Assembly: GCA_026826555.1 (NCBI GenBank) | Contig: JAKSZT010054396.1 | Span: forward strand, 21,142,254 to 21,206,253 | Source of the DNA: Tolypeutes matacus | Lineage: Eukaryota > Chordata > Mammalia > Cingulata > Chlamyphoridae | Direction: 5' to 3' | Length of the DNA: 64,000 bases | Part shown: piece by piece, positions 1 to 10,984 of the stretch | Numbering within the stretch: the stretch's first letter is position 1 | How the letters are laid out: the number at the start of each line of letters is the position of its first letter | Translations under genes and position numbers: made by a program | Notes under the pieces: model-generated | What the model was told of the DNA's origin: nothing | Seen by the model: only the letters and a program-made list of their open reading frames with translations | Database searches by the model: none

Positions 1-73
1 GTATGGAAACTTTTGGTACTATTTTTGTAACTTTTCCATTAGTCTGAAATTATTTCAAAATAAAAGTTTTAGG
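1..73 (+). mobile_element. 3' terminus of an old L1 (L1M-like)
   Basis: The first 73 bases match the usual last bases of mammalian L1 3' UTRs: a run on TATGGAAACTTTTGGTACTA, then TTATTTCAAAATAAAAGTTT with an AATAAA signal. The element enters from outside the window, so only its 3' end is seen. Family assignment is from memory. Confidence 0.6.
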
Positions 74-1084
74 GTCCAGTAAATATTATACAAATAGAAG
101 AGGAGGAAAAGAAGAAGAAGGGGATGGGGAATGACACACACAGCCTGTCGATAGGCAAGATGGAGAGAATGTAGAACCCTGGATTGACCATCCTCCGAAC
201 CTGCTCTAAGCCTCTTGCACTAAGGTGCACCAGGGAGGTAGTATGTAGAATAGGCTAGGGGGAAAGTGAAAGCATACATTAGTCTTTGCTTGACAATATG
301 GGAGTTAATTTGTAATAAAGAAACATGAAATAAATTATGGAGTTCAAATGAAAGATGCATGAAGTATTACAAAATCTTCACTATAAAAAATGTACTCACT
401 GAAGGATTCTTTTGTGTGGGCTGCCAGATCCCAGGGTTGTCCAGCCTTTCTTCTCTGACATGAATAAATATGAGAAGTGCTGAAGGATGTGAGCAAAGTC
501 AATGCATAGAACAAAGGTCTGGAACAAAAGACGGATTTGGGACTCAGATTGTGCCAAAGGTAGCTTTGCAGTTAGGTCTGAGCAGCCAGGCTCCGTCTAG
601 CCTCAAGCAAAGCTGCAGAGCTTGGCCTCAAGAGTGAGGGGTCAGAACAACTGGCTACTTGCTTCATTGCTTCAACTCTGGGTTATTTCATGGGTTTCAC
701 AATCCCTCTCTGTCCTGTTTACCCACTTCTTCAGGGAATGGTGAAATTCTTCCAGAGGTAATTTTTCAATCCCCCTGGATGACAGGTTAGATAATTGGTG
801 TATTCAGTATTTAGTCAAGCTTTCCAGATTCCCATAGTTCTCAGCACTCCAACAGAGATCTTCCAGTCCACATTCAGGGTCTTTGACCTCTAAGGTCCTT
901 TTCAACCTTTTCTGTTGTTATTTATGGTGCACCCACTTTTTACTTTTTACCGAGGTGTGGGTGAAGGGTTAAGAATAGGTTTTCCCACTTTCCCCACCAA
1001 CACTTATCAATATCCCTTCCTCCCTTTTGGCTCACCCTACCCATTCTTAGAACTTCTCATCTTTCTCTCTCCCTCCTACACAAA
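74..1084. other. Unique sequence, no gene seen
   Basis: No repeat family, RNA gene or convincing exon was recognised here. A purine-rich GGAGGAAAAGAAGAAG tract lies near 100-125. Open frames are short and without recognisable domains. Confidence 0.5.
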
Positions 1085-1330
1085 GCTGTACCCTTTCTAT
1101 AATAGCAAAACACTGGAAGTAACCTAAATACTATATTAGAAGAGTTTAATAAAGTATGATGCAAAATGGTCACATCCAATGTCATTGATACGGTACTGAT
1201 GTAATTGCAATCACAAAGACTATGTCTTGAGAGTTCATACTCACCATAGAACAGACTAGTAATGGACAAATCTGATTTTTTAAAGTTGCATCTTTAAAAA
1301 TCTAAAATGTAATTTATTCCAAATAAAAGT
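1085..1330 (+). mobile_element. Degraded L1/HAL1-like 3' fragment
   Basis: The phrase ATAATAGCAAAACACTGGAA at about 1098 is typical of the end of L1 or HAL1 ORF2 (the conserved 'IAKTW' region). It is followed by an AT-rich segment and AAATAAAAG at about 1321. Heavily diverged, no reading frame. Confidence 0.45.
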
Positions 1331-3097
1331 TAGTAATTCATGTCTGAATTATTAAACTAAAAATTCAAAAAGTTTTAAACATGACTCAAATTTATACAGA
1401 CCATGTCTGAACTCATTAATAAGAGAACAAATCAGATGTTAAAGCTGTTTCCAAGGAGGACAGGCAAAAATTGGCAAATATTTATTAATGGGGAAAAGAA
1501 TGCTGGATTAAGATTGCTGGTTAATATTCTACAAGGTAAATAATCTTTTTTTTTTTTTTTTTTTTTTTTGGCAGTTTATCTCCACTGCAAATATAGGGAT
1601 TGAGACTTAGAGTTCTCTTTATCTAGGGTCTCACCTCATTTGCTGTTTGTTGAACAGATCTGTAATTCAGGCTATACTTTGTATGTATAATCCATGTTTC
1701 TCCAGGCTGTACCAATCTTGAAGTAAAAATGGAGCCATGTTAACAGAAATGTTTAGAAGTCGGTCTCTGGCTCTAATCCCCACAAGCATTCTGAACCACC
1801 TCTCCCTGTCCTTTAAGTTATCCCCAATTTTCTCATCTCAGGAAGTGTCTCTTCTGCTCATTGGGATGCCATCGTCTCCTTTCTTCAGCTGCTCTTTTGG
1901 ACCCCTCGCTGGTTGAAGAGCTACATGAGAGTACTTCAGAGCCGCCATTGTGGCTGTTGTCTGCTGTTGAGGGCACTGATATCTGAGCCAACACCCTGTT
2001 ACCCATGGCCCTTCAAGTTACTTGTGCCATTAAATAGCTCAGTGGTGCTGAGCCAAGCTGTTCTAGCACTGCCAGGGCTACCGGGGCACTGGGGAGCAAT
2101 GCCTACTGCCGAGTCTCTCATGTTCCACTAACACAGCTCATTTTAGCTGCTGCTGATAGAGGGAGGGGCAACAGTGCCTGTGGCCATCTCTTATAGATGC
2201 CCAGGACTGGATACATAATCTGCAGGTCCTGGTCCAAAATGAAAAGGAGGTGCCCATTGTTTAAAAGTTATTAAGAATTTCAAGGCAGAGATAGTAGAGC
2301 ATTAAACCAAGCCCTTCTGAACATGGGGTTCTGCCACATGCCCAGGGAACCAGCCTTGTTGACACCCTCCAAGACTACCTTGAAGATGTTTCTCAGAAAA
2401 TCAACCTCCTTCCTTCAACTTTGTGCCCCACACTGTTAAAATGGGTCTAAAATGTACCTCATCTCTTAGAGATTGTGTAAAATTACCTCTCTTGGTTGGG
2501 TTGGGTTGTTGCTGTTATTGTTTAATTTCATCCCCCTCTCCCTTGGATCCAGGCACAATAAATTCATACTGTACTCAGAATCCCAGCCTCCACCCCATGC
2601 CTGGACGTGGCCCCACGTCTGAGCATCCCTACCCTTCGGATGAGTTTTAGACAGTGACACTGCTCAGCCTCCTGCAAATGGACTGCCTCCGCTGTTCCAG
2701 GCAAATCAAACTGCCAGGGTGTTCACACAATGATTGATGCACCCGGTAATCTTGGAAGCTTGACAGAGGCCGTTGAAGCTACTATGTCAAAACTGCTGGC
2801 AGTTTTATGTTTAAAGGAGGTAGTATTCAACTTTGGTGCTAAAGGTAGTCTTTTATTTTGGAGTACTTCCATGACTATTTTGGAGTTGCAAAGGAAATGG
2901 CCAGATCCTGTCCTAGAAGGGAAAGGTTGAGGGCTGAAGAATTATCTTGCTCAGGGGTGGAACTACAGCTCTGCAGGGATGCTGATGTGAGGAGGGGAGA
3001 CGAAAAGCAGGGTGGGTAAGCAACGTCTGCAGGATGTTAGCTGGTCCCAGGAGTGTGGCAACCACAGCAGGAGGCAAAGGTGAGAGCAAACCACTAG
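1331..3097. other. Mostly unique sequence with a poly-T run
   Basis: Contains a run of about 26 T at 1544-1569, possibly the tail of a lost reverse-strand retroposon; no body was recognised next to it. Otherwise no gene or family could be recognised. Short open frames have no domain features. Confidence 0.45.
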
Positions 3098-3102
3098 GGA
3101 CC

Positions 3103-3648
3103 AAAGTTAGCCAAAGGGGTGCTAATGTGAAATACCAAAAACAGGTTGGTCTTTATAAAGGGTATTTATTTGGGGGTAGAAGCTTACAGTTACCAGGCCA
3201 TAGAACATAAGTTTCTTCCTTCACCAAAGTCTGTTGCCACGTGTTGGAGCAAGACAGCTGCCGACGTTTGCCAGGGTTCAGGCTTCTTGTGTTCCTCTCT
3301 TCCTGGGGTTGCATTTCTCTCCGGGCTTAGCTCTTCTGGTTCCTCCACAAGGTCAGCTGTAGACTATCAGGCAAACGGCTCACTTCTCTTCTCCTGGGGC
3401 CTTCTTTCCAACATCAAAACTCCATCATCAGAACTGCTTCTCAAAAACTGCTTCTGCTCTGTTCTTTGCCAGGCCTTTTATATTTGATTCCCCACCCACC
3501 AAGGGGTGGGGCTCAACGCCCTACAGACGTGGCCCAGTCAACGCCCTAATCCTAACTTAATCATGCCCAGATTAACAGATCAGTTTACAAGCATGATCCA
3601 ATTATATTTTTGGAATTCATAATTACATCAGACTGCCCAATGGCCACA
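3103..3648 (-). mobile_element. Solo LTR, 'LTR family B' (copy 1)
   Basis: On the minus strand the element starts TGTGGCC and carries AATAAA followed by a CTTTATAAAG-like end. It is flanked by a perfect 5-bp target duplication, GGACC at 3098-3102 and 3649-3653. It aligns throughout with the elements at 48956-50373 and 50609-51224: shared features are a GCTTACAGTTA motif near the R end, GTTGCCACGTGTTG..GCAAGA, and CAGTCAA..CCCTAATC. The TG...CA form (one end mutated) and 5-bp duplication indicate a retroviral LTR, probably ERVL or another ERV class. No internal region is attached, so it is a solo LTR. The family name here is mine. Confidence 0.75.
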
Positions 3649-3653
3649 GGACC

Positions 3654-5540
3654 CTTACAGTTATTCCCAAGGCTTTACTAATTAGGGAAAGAGTCTGTGT
3701 TTCTGCTTGGGGCAGGTGGGCAACCTCTTGCTGTGGCTGATCAGTGATAGCTAGAGATCCTTACAGGGTGTGTCTGGAGCCAGATGGATGGTTAGAGCAT
3801 CAGGATGGACGCGGGGAACAGGTTTGAGTCATCTGGGCAGTTTCTGAAATATGTGGGGGGAGGACCCAATGAAAGACTGCATTTCCCGTAGGAACATAGA
3901 CTATGTTATTTGGGTCAAAAGGTAAATGTAACCCCCTGCCAGCTAGAGAACTTGGGGACATCTGGGTTATGTGTGTTTGACCAATCTGAGGCATGCATCT
4001 TTTAGGTTTTACTTTTATGTTTGAAGGGGTGGCACCTGAACCCTGCACTAGGATTTCCGGGCCTGGTACCCCCTCCCATGATATTTATTTAGTAAAGTTA
4101 GGAGAGACTTTCAGAGCAATGGCAAGTAAGTGAGAGTTTCAGATGAGCCTTCTCTCAAATTCCTGTTAAAATTTCCATGTCCACTTCTGAAATGAGCAAA
4201 ATTTTTCCACAGCACTTGAGAATAATGAAAAAGATTGAAGCATGTCTTTGAATCTGGTAAGACTTTGTCCAAGTGCTTAGCACAATGGAGCAAGATTAAG
4301 AAGTAGCACAAATAGCTGATTTAAGCTTGGAGGGGAAAAACAGCAGGCATTTTTAGGAACGTTCTCTAGAACCAAACAATTATTTTTCAGTAAATAAAAA
4401 AAAATTAATTTATAGACAAACTTAGAGAGTTAAACTCCAAGGTACCACATGACAATATAATAAATGTGGGCACTATTCTGCAATGCAATTCAATTTTTAG
4501 TTTTTAACTAATTTAGAAATTTGACTGAGAATGGGGATGGAGGCAGGCAGGCAGAAAGCAAGTGACTCTGGCCACTTCTCCAACTTGGGAAAAGTCTCTG
4601 AGACCTACCTGTGCTTAGAGGTGCCAGCTCAAACCTCAGTGGGTGATGGTCAACTCCTAGACCATCACAATATGCCAGGTCAGGAGATGCATTTGCTTGC
4701 ATTCCTTCTATTTTCTGCACTGGCTACAGTAATAGTGCAAGCTCTGAGCTGGGAATTCTGCCTTCAGGATAATCAAGCTTGGGGAGCTTGCAAGTGCTGC
4801 CTCCAGTGCCCAGGCTTGGTCCTCTCCAGAGCCAGCTGGGCACCAGCTTCAGGTCCAGACAGGGTGCTGAGACAGAGGGTTGCATAGACCCCATTACAGC
4901 TCATAGTAGCTCTAAATTAGTGTCCCCCTACTTGGCCTCCACCATCTGACCTAAAGCACACAATCTCTAACTCGAGGATAGAGAAGGAAACCGGCCACAG
5001 ACAAGATCTGTCCCTATACTTGGTAGGGCTAGACTAGAACAACTCCCCATTCAAGCTACGATTTTGCCAAGAAACTCAGAAAAGGCAGAGATATCTCCCG
5101 GTTATCTAAGCTCCAGCCTCAATTTTGACCACCAAGCCAGCCAGAGAATGGACCCTTTGCAACAGCACAAGATCATAAAAAGGTTCTGTGCTACTCTGTA
5201 TCAATCTGGGAGGGAACCAAAAGAGCCTCCCATAAGAAAGTGGATCTCTAAGAGTGTCCAGTTAATTGCCAAGAAATAACCTGTCCCCATTGAGAAAGTT
5301 CTGCAAGAGAAGAAAAAAGAACAAAGAAAGAGCAAGAAGGTCAGAATCATCCCTAAGGTAGCTCTCCCCTCAGGACATACCTATTCTACTTTCACCCTTT
5401 TAGGTGCAACATGGCCTGGGGGTGAGATGGGGGTGTTCTCCTGGACACACAAGAGGTCTTTGTTCCCCACACAAGCTTTTTAGGCAAGCTGGCTTTTGCT
5501 TGGAAGAATGAGGGGTGGTGTTCGTCTGGGAAGGCTTCCT
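3654..5540. other. Unique sequence, no gene recognised
   Basis: No repeat was recognised. A 71-codon open frame at 5064-5279 is rich in Lys/Arg at its end but has no known domain, no clear splice context and no partner exon. It is best left unassigned. Confidence 0.45.
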
Positions 5541-5821
5541 AGGGAAAGTGACCTGAGCTGAGTAGGCATTGATCAAGCAAAGAAAGAAAGGGGAAGAGTT
5601 TTCTATGCAGAGGGATGGCTTGGGAAAATTTGAAAGTGAGAGGAGAGAGACTGCAGATCTCAAGTTGGACAATAGCAAGGGATGAGGCTGAAAAGGTGAG
5701 CAAGTGGCCAGATTGTAGGAGTTTGAACTTTTATTTATTTATTTATTTTAGTGCAGTTAAGCAGGGGAGTGACACAATACAAACTTTAGAAATATCTGCC
5801 TGTTGACTAGATGGGGTATAA
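5540..5821 (-). mobile_element. L2 LINE remnant (part 1)
   Basis: Reverse complement of ancient L2: the stretch AGCAGGGGAGTGACACAATA at 5761-5780 matches the reverse of L2 ORF2/3' sequence as remembered. It includes a small (TTTA)n run at about 5733-5750. It probably belongs with the L2 blocks on the far side of the LTR at 5827-6271. Confidence 0.55.
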
Positions 5822-5826
5822 GCTGG

Positions 5827-6271
5827 TATATTAGTCAGGGTTCTCTAGGGAAACAGAATCAACAGGAGATTTCTGTCAATAGTATGAGATTTTATAAGAG
5901 TCTCGCATGTGACCGTGGGGATGCACAAGCCCAGGTTCCACAGACAGGCTGCAAACCAGGGGCTCCAATGAAAGTCCAATGAAGGTCCTTGATGACTTTC
6001 CAGGAGACGCTGGCTGTCCAAACATGAGCTGGGAAATTCTCTCTGAATGCTGAAATCACTTCCCCTTTTAAGGCATTCAACTGATTGGATAAAGCGTCAC
6101 TCATTGCTCTTGGCAATCTCCTTGGTTGATGTAGATATAATCAGCCATCTATGCTGATCTGGTGACTAAAGTCCATAAATGTCCTTGTATTATAATTAGC
6201 CCAGTGCTTGCTTGACCAAGCAACTGGGCACAACTACCTGGCTGAGTTGACACATTAGCCTAACCATCACA
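5827..6271 (-). mobile_element. ERVL-type solo LTR (MLT2-like), copy 1
   Basis: Read on the minus strand it begins TGTGATGGTTAGGCTAATGT and ends with GAGAACCCTGACTAATA, the recognisable ends of MLT2-like ERVL LTRs. The flanks are GCTGG (5822-5826) and GCTAG (6272-6276), a 5-bp target duplication with one substitution, as expected for ERVL. A second copy of the family lies at 49145-49596 on the other strand. No internal retroviral sequence is present, so this is a solo LTR left by LTR-LTR recombination. It split an older L2. Confidence 0.8.
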
Positions 6272-6374
6272 GCTAGGTAAGACAAGAAACAGAGAGATCT
6301 GGTAGGAATGTCTTGGACAGCTCCTGGTGAAATAAAATGGCCTGAACGAGATTAATACTACCAGTACTTGCATA

Positions 6375-6560
6375 CCCAGGCAGGTTTCTCAGCACTTTAC
6401 ATGTAGTGACTCATTCATTCTTAAAGTGATCCTGTTAGAAAGGCACTACTACTTCTCATTCTACATTTGAGGCAGGGAGAAGTTGAACAATTTGGCCAAG
6501 ACAGCATGGCAGAGCCAGAATTCACCCTCTGTGCTCTTAACCATTATACATCCTCTCCTG
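6375..6560 (-). repeat. MIR SINE
   Basis: Reverse-strand MIR core: CAGCACTTTACATGTA, then a stretch matching the reverse of 'CTCATTTTACAGATGAGG', then GCAGAGCCAGAATTCA and GTGCTCTTAACCATTATA. Ancient mammalian tRNA-derived SINE, diverged, no function inferred. Confidence 0.65.
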
Positions 6561-6569
6561 AACATGGAA

Positions 6570-7370
6570 AGAAGTAGACAACAACAAATTATGGAGATAG
6601 TTAGGAGGCAAAATTGATTGGACTTTGTGATTGATTGGATATAGGAGAGGGAAGAGTTATGATTGCTCCCAAATTTCTAGCTTGGGTAACTGTATGAATG
6701 GCAAAGCTATTTGCTGAGCAAAGTTGCACAGAAGATGGTCAACAGTTTGGGAAAAAATGAAGAACAAAGTTTGGGACATACTGCATTTTAGATGACTGTG
6801 GAAAATCCAATTGGAGACATTCAGTAAGTAATTGAACAAAAGCTTTGGAGCCCAGGAAACAGACCTGGACGGGTGTCATAGAAGTAGGAGCCATTGGGTA
6901 AGAATGTTCAGGGACAGCACTGGGGAGAGAGAGAGAAAATGACATTAGATAGAACCCTGAGGGAAAGCAACATTTAAGGAAGGAGGGAGAAAAAGGAGAC
7001 CATCAAGGAGACCTTAGGAAGAAGCTTCTGGCCAAGATAAAGCCAAGAGAACATGTGTCATGGAAGCTCAGAAGAAGCATTTCAAGAAAAAGGGTGGTCA
7101 GTAATGTCAAATGCTGCTGGGAGGTCACAAAAGAAAAAGACTGAACAGTTTATGGATGCTCTTAGGAAGGGCAGTTGCAGTGGATTAGTTGACAATGGGT
7201 TAAGCGTAGGAGAGAGGTAGAGAAGGAGGTAGTGCAGGCAGACAACCCCAGAGAAAAGTCTGTGAAGTGGAAGAGGAAGAGAAAAGTCCCAAGAGGAAGG
7301 ATTTCGGTTAATAGGTGTGTTAACATGAGAAAGACATGACAGTGGGTAACTTAAGTGGCTTCAGTAGAGT
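6570..7370 (-). mobile_element. L2 LINE ORF2 remnant (part 2)
   Basis: Reverse complement of L2 reverse-transcriptase coding sequence. Recognisable blocks are GATTGATTGGATATAGGAGA, GGTCAGTAATGTCAAATGCT and GCTGGGAGGTCA, which correspond to the antisense of the L2 RT region as remembered. On the minus strand a short decayed peptide containing HLKCSMSQT fits the L2 'HLKLNMSKT' motif near 6770. Frame is broken repeatedly, so it is a fossil. It continues the L2 segment at 5540-5821 with the MLT2-like LTR and a MIR between them. Confidence 0.65.
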
Positions 7371-7371
7371 T

Positions 7372-7500
7372 AAGGGACTTGCCATCTGGTTTGTCACAAA
7401 TTTACCACAAATTTGTTAGGTGATCTGCCTCAGGTTGGCCAAATCAGGGCTAAGACTCAGATCTCCTGGCTCTGGTCCTATGCTCTTTCTGTTACCCAGC
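7372..7500 (-). repeat. MIR SINE remnant
   Basis: Reverse MIR-like sequence: AGGGACTTGCCATCTGG, AATCAGGGCTAAGACTCAGA and CCTATGCTCTTTCTGTTACC match the degenerate reverse MIR core. Strongly diverged. Confidence 0.5.
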
Positions 7501-8182
7501 CCCTTACGAGATTTCTGTCACTCTTTTCTAAAAACTAGTAGTTTCAAAATGTTACTTTTCTTATAAAGTAGAATTATAGACTTCAGTATTTAAGTAATCT
7601 TGTTTAATAAATTGCTTTCTCTTTCACTAGAGACTTTAGTTGATATGGGTTTGAGAAGAAAAGAAAAGTATACTGTGCAGTATTTGAAATGATTTTATAT
7701 TCTTGTCTTCTGCAGGTTCATTTTTGAGAGGGGACTAGGAATCACTTGTGAATTTTAAATTGCCTTTTTTTTTCATTATTTAGAGAACACTTTATTAGTT
7801 TCTGTAATCAAACCCATGTAGATAAGGCCTTACATATTTAATGTAGTGTATTACCCCTTAACAACTGGAAAAAATTGTTTAACATTTCTAGACTAATATA
7901 TAGCTGTTAATTTCTGTACAATGCCAACTCAACATGGTATAATTGGGATATGTTTTCCAAATATGACAGCACAGCTAAAGTTTCCAAAAATTCAAATAAT
8001 ATATATTTATATAAAAAGACCAATAGCAGTATGTTATGCATGAATAGCAGCAATAGGTTTTCCAGGTTTTGCAGTTATCCGAATAAAATTATAGAGACAT
8101 CCAGCACATTCCATCAAAAAAAAAAAAGTAAAAACCAAAAATCCCAGAAAACAATAAGTTCTGTTATTGTTATGATACTTGG
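7501..8182. other. AT-rich unique sequence
   Basis: No gene or repeat family was recognised. AT-rich, with short open frames lacking domain features. Confidence 0.4.
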
Positions 8183-8194
8183 CACCATTTTTTA

Positions 8195-8578
8195 AAAAAG
8201 ATTTCTTATTTATTTATTTATTTCTCCCCTTCCCCATTGTTGTTTGCACTCACTGTCTGTTCTGTGTCTATTCATTGTGTGCTTGTCTTCTTTTTAGGAG
8301 GTACCAGGAACCAAACCCGGGACTTCCCATGTGGGAGGGAGATGCCCAATCGCTTGAGCCACATCCACTCCCTGCTTGTTGTGGTTCTCATTGTGTTTCC
8401 TAGTTGTGCATCCTCATTACATCACTTCATTGCATTGTCTTATTGTGTCAGCTTGCCACACCAGCCTTTTGCGTTAGCTCACTGTCTTGCTCATCTTCTT
8501 TAGGAGGCACCGGGGACCAAACCTAGGACTTCCCATGTGGTAGGCAAGTGCCCAACTGCTTGAGCCACATCCACCTCC
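8195..8578 (-). mobile_element. DAS SINE, dimeric, minus strand
   Basis: Two tRNA-related heads lie in tandem (heads near 8300-8372 and 8500-8578), each with reverse box B (GAACCAAACCCGGGACTTCC type) and reverse box A (TTGAGCCACATCCAC). The low-coordinate end is a TTTATTTATTT/T-rich tail. A perfect 12-bp duplication, CACCATTTTTTA at 8183-8194 and 8579-8590, encloses both units, so the dimer inserted as one unit by L1-type target-primed reverse transcription. Non-coding pol III transcript family. Confidence 0.88.
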
Positions 8579-8590
8579 CACCATTTTTTA

Positions 8591-10228
8591 TTAGCTTCTC
8601 AATCATCATCTGGAAAGAAAACATGACTGAAAACAGGTCTGATATAGCACAGTCACTACTATGTATCATAAAGCAGGTACAAGATATTTTACATTCACAG
8701 AGGAATGATACAGTATTGTCCTATAGCTATAATACTAGTGTATACTATTAAAAAGGAATTATTTGAGACTTGATTCTACTTTTCCAGCAGAGGGCCCAAA
8801 GGATGGTGTGACACAACTCTGGTAAAGAAATGCACCCTCTTAGATAGGATTTTCTTTAATTAACAGCACAGTTCTAAGGATATTGCTTTTCATGAACATC
8901 AGCTAAAAACCGTAAAAAACAAACAAACAAACAAACAAACAAAACCAAAACATTGGATTCATTAGATTGCATTTAGACTTACAAGTTGTGCACTAAAAAA
9001 AAACCTTTAGAAAAATAAGTAGTTTTCCTTAGGCTAAAAAAAAGTTACTTTAAAGGTAAACTTTTTTTCTTCTTCTTCATTTTAGTTTATACTAAATAAA
9101 AAGACCAAAAACCAAAAGGACAAATTAAAAATCTTGGAAGCTGGATTGGTTTGGGTGATGTTCTTAACCTTATGTAGTTAGAGTTGGGTATAGACTCAGG
9201 GTCCAAGAACTCCTGCAGCCTCTGACTGGCCATGTGATTTATCTGTTTCATCTACCTCTCTATCTTGATATCTGTCTGTCTGTCTATCTATTTATAAAGG
9301 GCCTTATTATTAAAGCTTGGAAAGTACAAGTAAGGTCAAAGAAGTAGAAAAAACTCACACAGTTTCTCATAATCCAAAATTATATTGTTGTACTTCCTTC
9401 CAGTCTTTTTTTAAAAAATGCATAAATAAACATACTGTGTATACAATTATGTAGCCAGCTCTTTTCAATTAGTATTATATGATAAGCAATCACCTATGCC
9501 ATGAGGACCTTTTCATAAATATCTTTTAAACGGAAGCATGAGATCCAGCCCAAAAATGTCCTGTGACATTTCTTACCTATTCTTAGTCTCTTTCATAGGA
9601 GGTATTTCCAGCTTCCTATTTGCTTGTTTGGGCAGTCAGGTGGGACTGGGGCATGGAGCTAAGTGGAGTGGGGGTCTTGTCCTCTGGTTAGTCTTGAATT
9701 TTATTGTTAAAGCAGTAATAATCAACCAGCAGAAAAATGTTAAATTCAATCTTTCAAAGATTACAATTCCTCTATCTATTCTATTCCCAGATCTCTGATA
9801 TAATAAGTACTTGTTTAAGTTCCTTATAGACCATGGGCCTGGCCTAGATTAGAATTTTAGACAAACTAAGGTGTTGTTGCACAGCCTTGAGCAAATAAGT
9901 TAATAGGTTTGAAGTTCTGTTGGCCAAGAGGAAAGAACTAGATATAGAGGGCATTTCTCTGTCATTTGATGAATTATAGAAACACCCATCCAGGTGCTAC
10001 CTCCCACAATACTGCAGGAATTCTCCCCATCCCCACCAAAAATAAAAAACCAACCAAACAACAACAAAAAACAACAGGTGAGCTATGCCATCCCAAATCA
10101 TTCAAGCTAACAATTCCCAGTGCTGGCCTTGGACATGCTGGCCTATGCTCTTCTGTTCACTGCCTTCCCATGTCGTAGTCTTCCTTCAGGCCCACATCAA
10201 CCCCTTCCAATGCAATTTCTCCAAGTCC
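8591..10228. other. Unique AT-rich sequence with simple repeats
   Basis: Holds an (AAAC)n tract at about 8917-8943 and a (GTCT/ATCT)n tract near 9270-9290. About 9340-9530 (phrases such as ATAAACATACTGTG and ACAATTATGTAGCCAGCTCT) resembles a reverse-strand old L1M-type 3' region, at low confidence. No gene recognised. Confidence 0.4.
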
Positions 10229-10242
10229 AAAATGACATGTAC

Positions 10243-10446
10243 TTTTTTTTTTTTTTTAGGAGGTTCTGGGGATTGAACCCAGGACCTCATACATGGGAAG
10301 CAGATGCTCAACCACTGAGCTACATGTGCTCCCCAATAAGAGTTGGTTTTGTTTGTTTGTTTGTTTGTAAGCGGTACTAAGGATCAAACCCAGGACCTCA
10401 TACATGGGAAGGAGGCACTCAACCACTTGAGCTATCTCTGCTCCCC
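10243..10446 (-). mobile_element. DAS-I-type SINE, tandem dimer
   Basis: Two complete DAS-I-like heads on the minus strand (each GGGGAGCA..TGTAGCTCA..GGTCCTGGGTTCAA..CCTCCTAAA-like) are joined by an A-rich (AAAC)n linker, here (GTTT)n at about 10350-10370. The terminal tail is T16 on the plus strand. The flanks AAAATGACATGTAC (10229-10242) and AAAGTGGCATATAC (10447-10460) match at 11 of 14 positions and enclose both units, so the pair moved as one element. The same arrangement occurs at 45405-45605. Confidence 0.82.
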
Positions 10447-10461
10447 AAAGTGGCATATACA

Positions 10462-10590
10462 TTTATCAGTTGCTGGTGAGTAACTTACCTGAGCTTCAAC
10501 TTCTTAACCTATCAAGTGGGAAGAATAATGCATAGTCACGTGGTTATAGGGATTTCTGAAATAATGTATACCTCAGATAAAAAGAGAAGT
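10462..10590 (+). repeat. MIR SINE remnant
   Basis: Forward MIR core: GAGTAACTTACCTGAGCTTCAACTTCTTAACC and the following 'GGGAAGAATAATGC' resemble the MIR consensus around its conserved core. Diverged. Confidence 0.5.
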
Positions 10591-10889
10591 AAAGATTGTG
10601 AGAAAGCAGAAAATGTTTCACCTCAGAAGCAACTTTGATACTCTCCTGTGAAAGAAGTTGATGTTCCCTGTCAGAACTGTCAAAAAGGGTTCACTACCCT
10701 TTGCCTGACTAAGCTGAGACAACACCATTGAACCAATACGGTAATTGAACCAATAAGAAGCCATTCCACTTATCTAAAGAACTGGTCTTGGGAATGTCTA
10801 AGCCCAGTGAGAAAGCTAATATCCACTCTGATGCAGCAACTTTCTAAGCTCTGGAGGTGGCAGAGGACGCTATTGTGCATATTCTGCTC

Positions 10890-10984
10890 ACTTAGCACAA
10901 TCCGGTGTTATGGGCACAGGCGCTGGGGCTAAACTGCCTGGGTTTGACTCTGCTACTTCTTAGTTTTAGAAGATTGGATGATCC
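10890..10984 (+). repeat. MIR SINE 5' portion
   Basis: GGTGTTATGGGCACAGGCGC and AAACTGCCTGGGTTTGACTC match the head of MIR (the 'TGGGTTCGAATCC' box B region). The sequence is then broken by the L1-like 3' element starting about 10985. Its continuation is at 11716-12062. Confidence 0.6.

Noticed and set aside
8917..8943. Regular AAAC array as CRISPR-like
   Set aside because: Four-base microsatellite with no spacers, in a mammalian genome.
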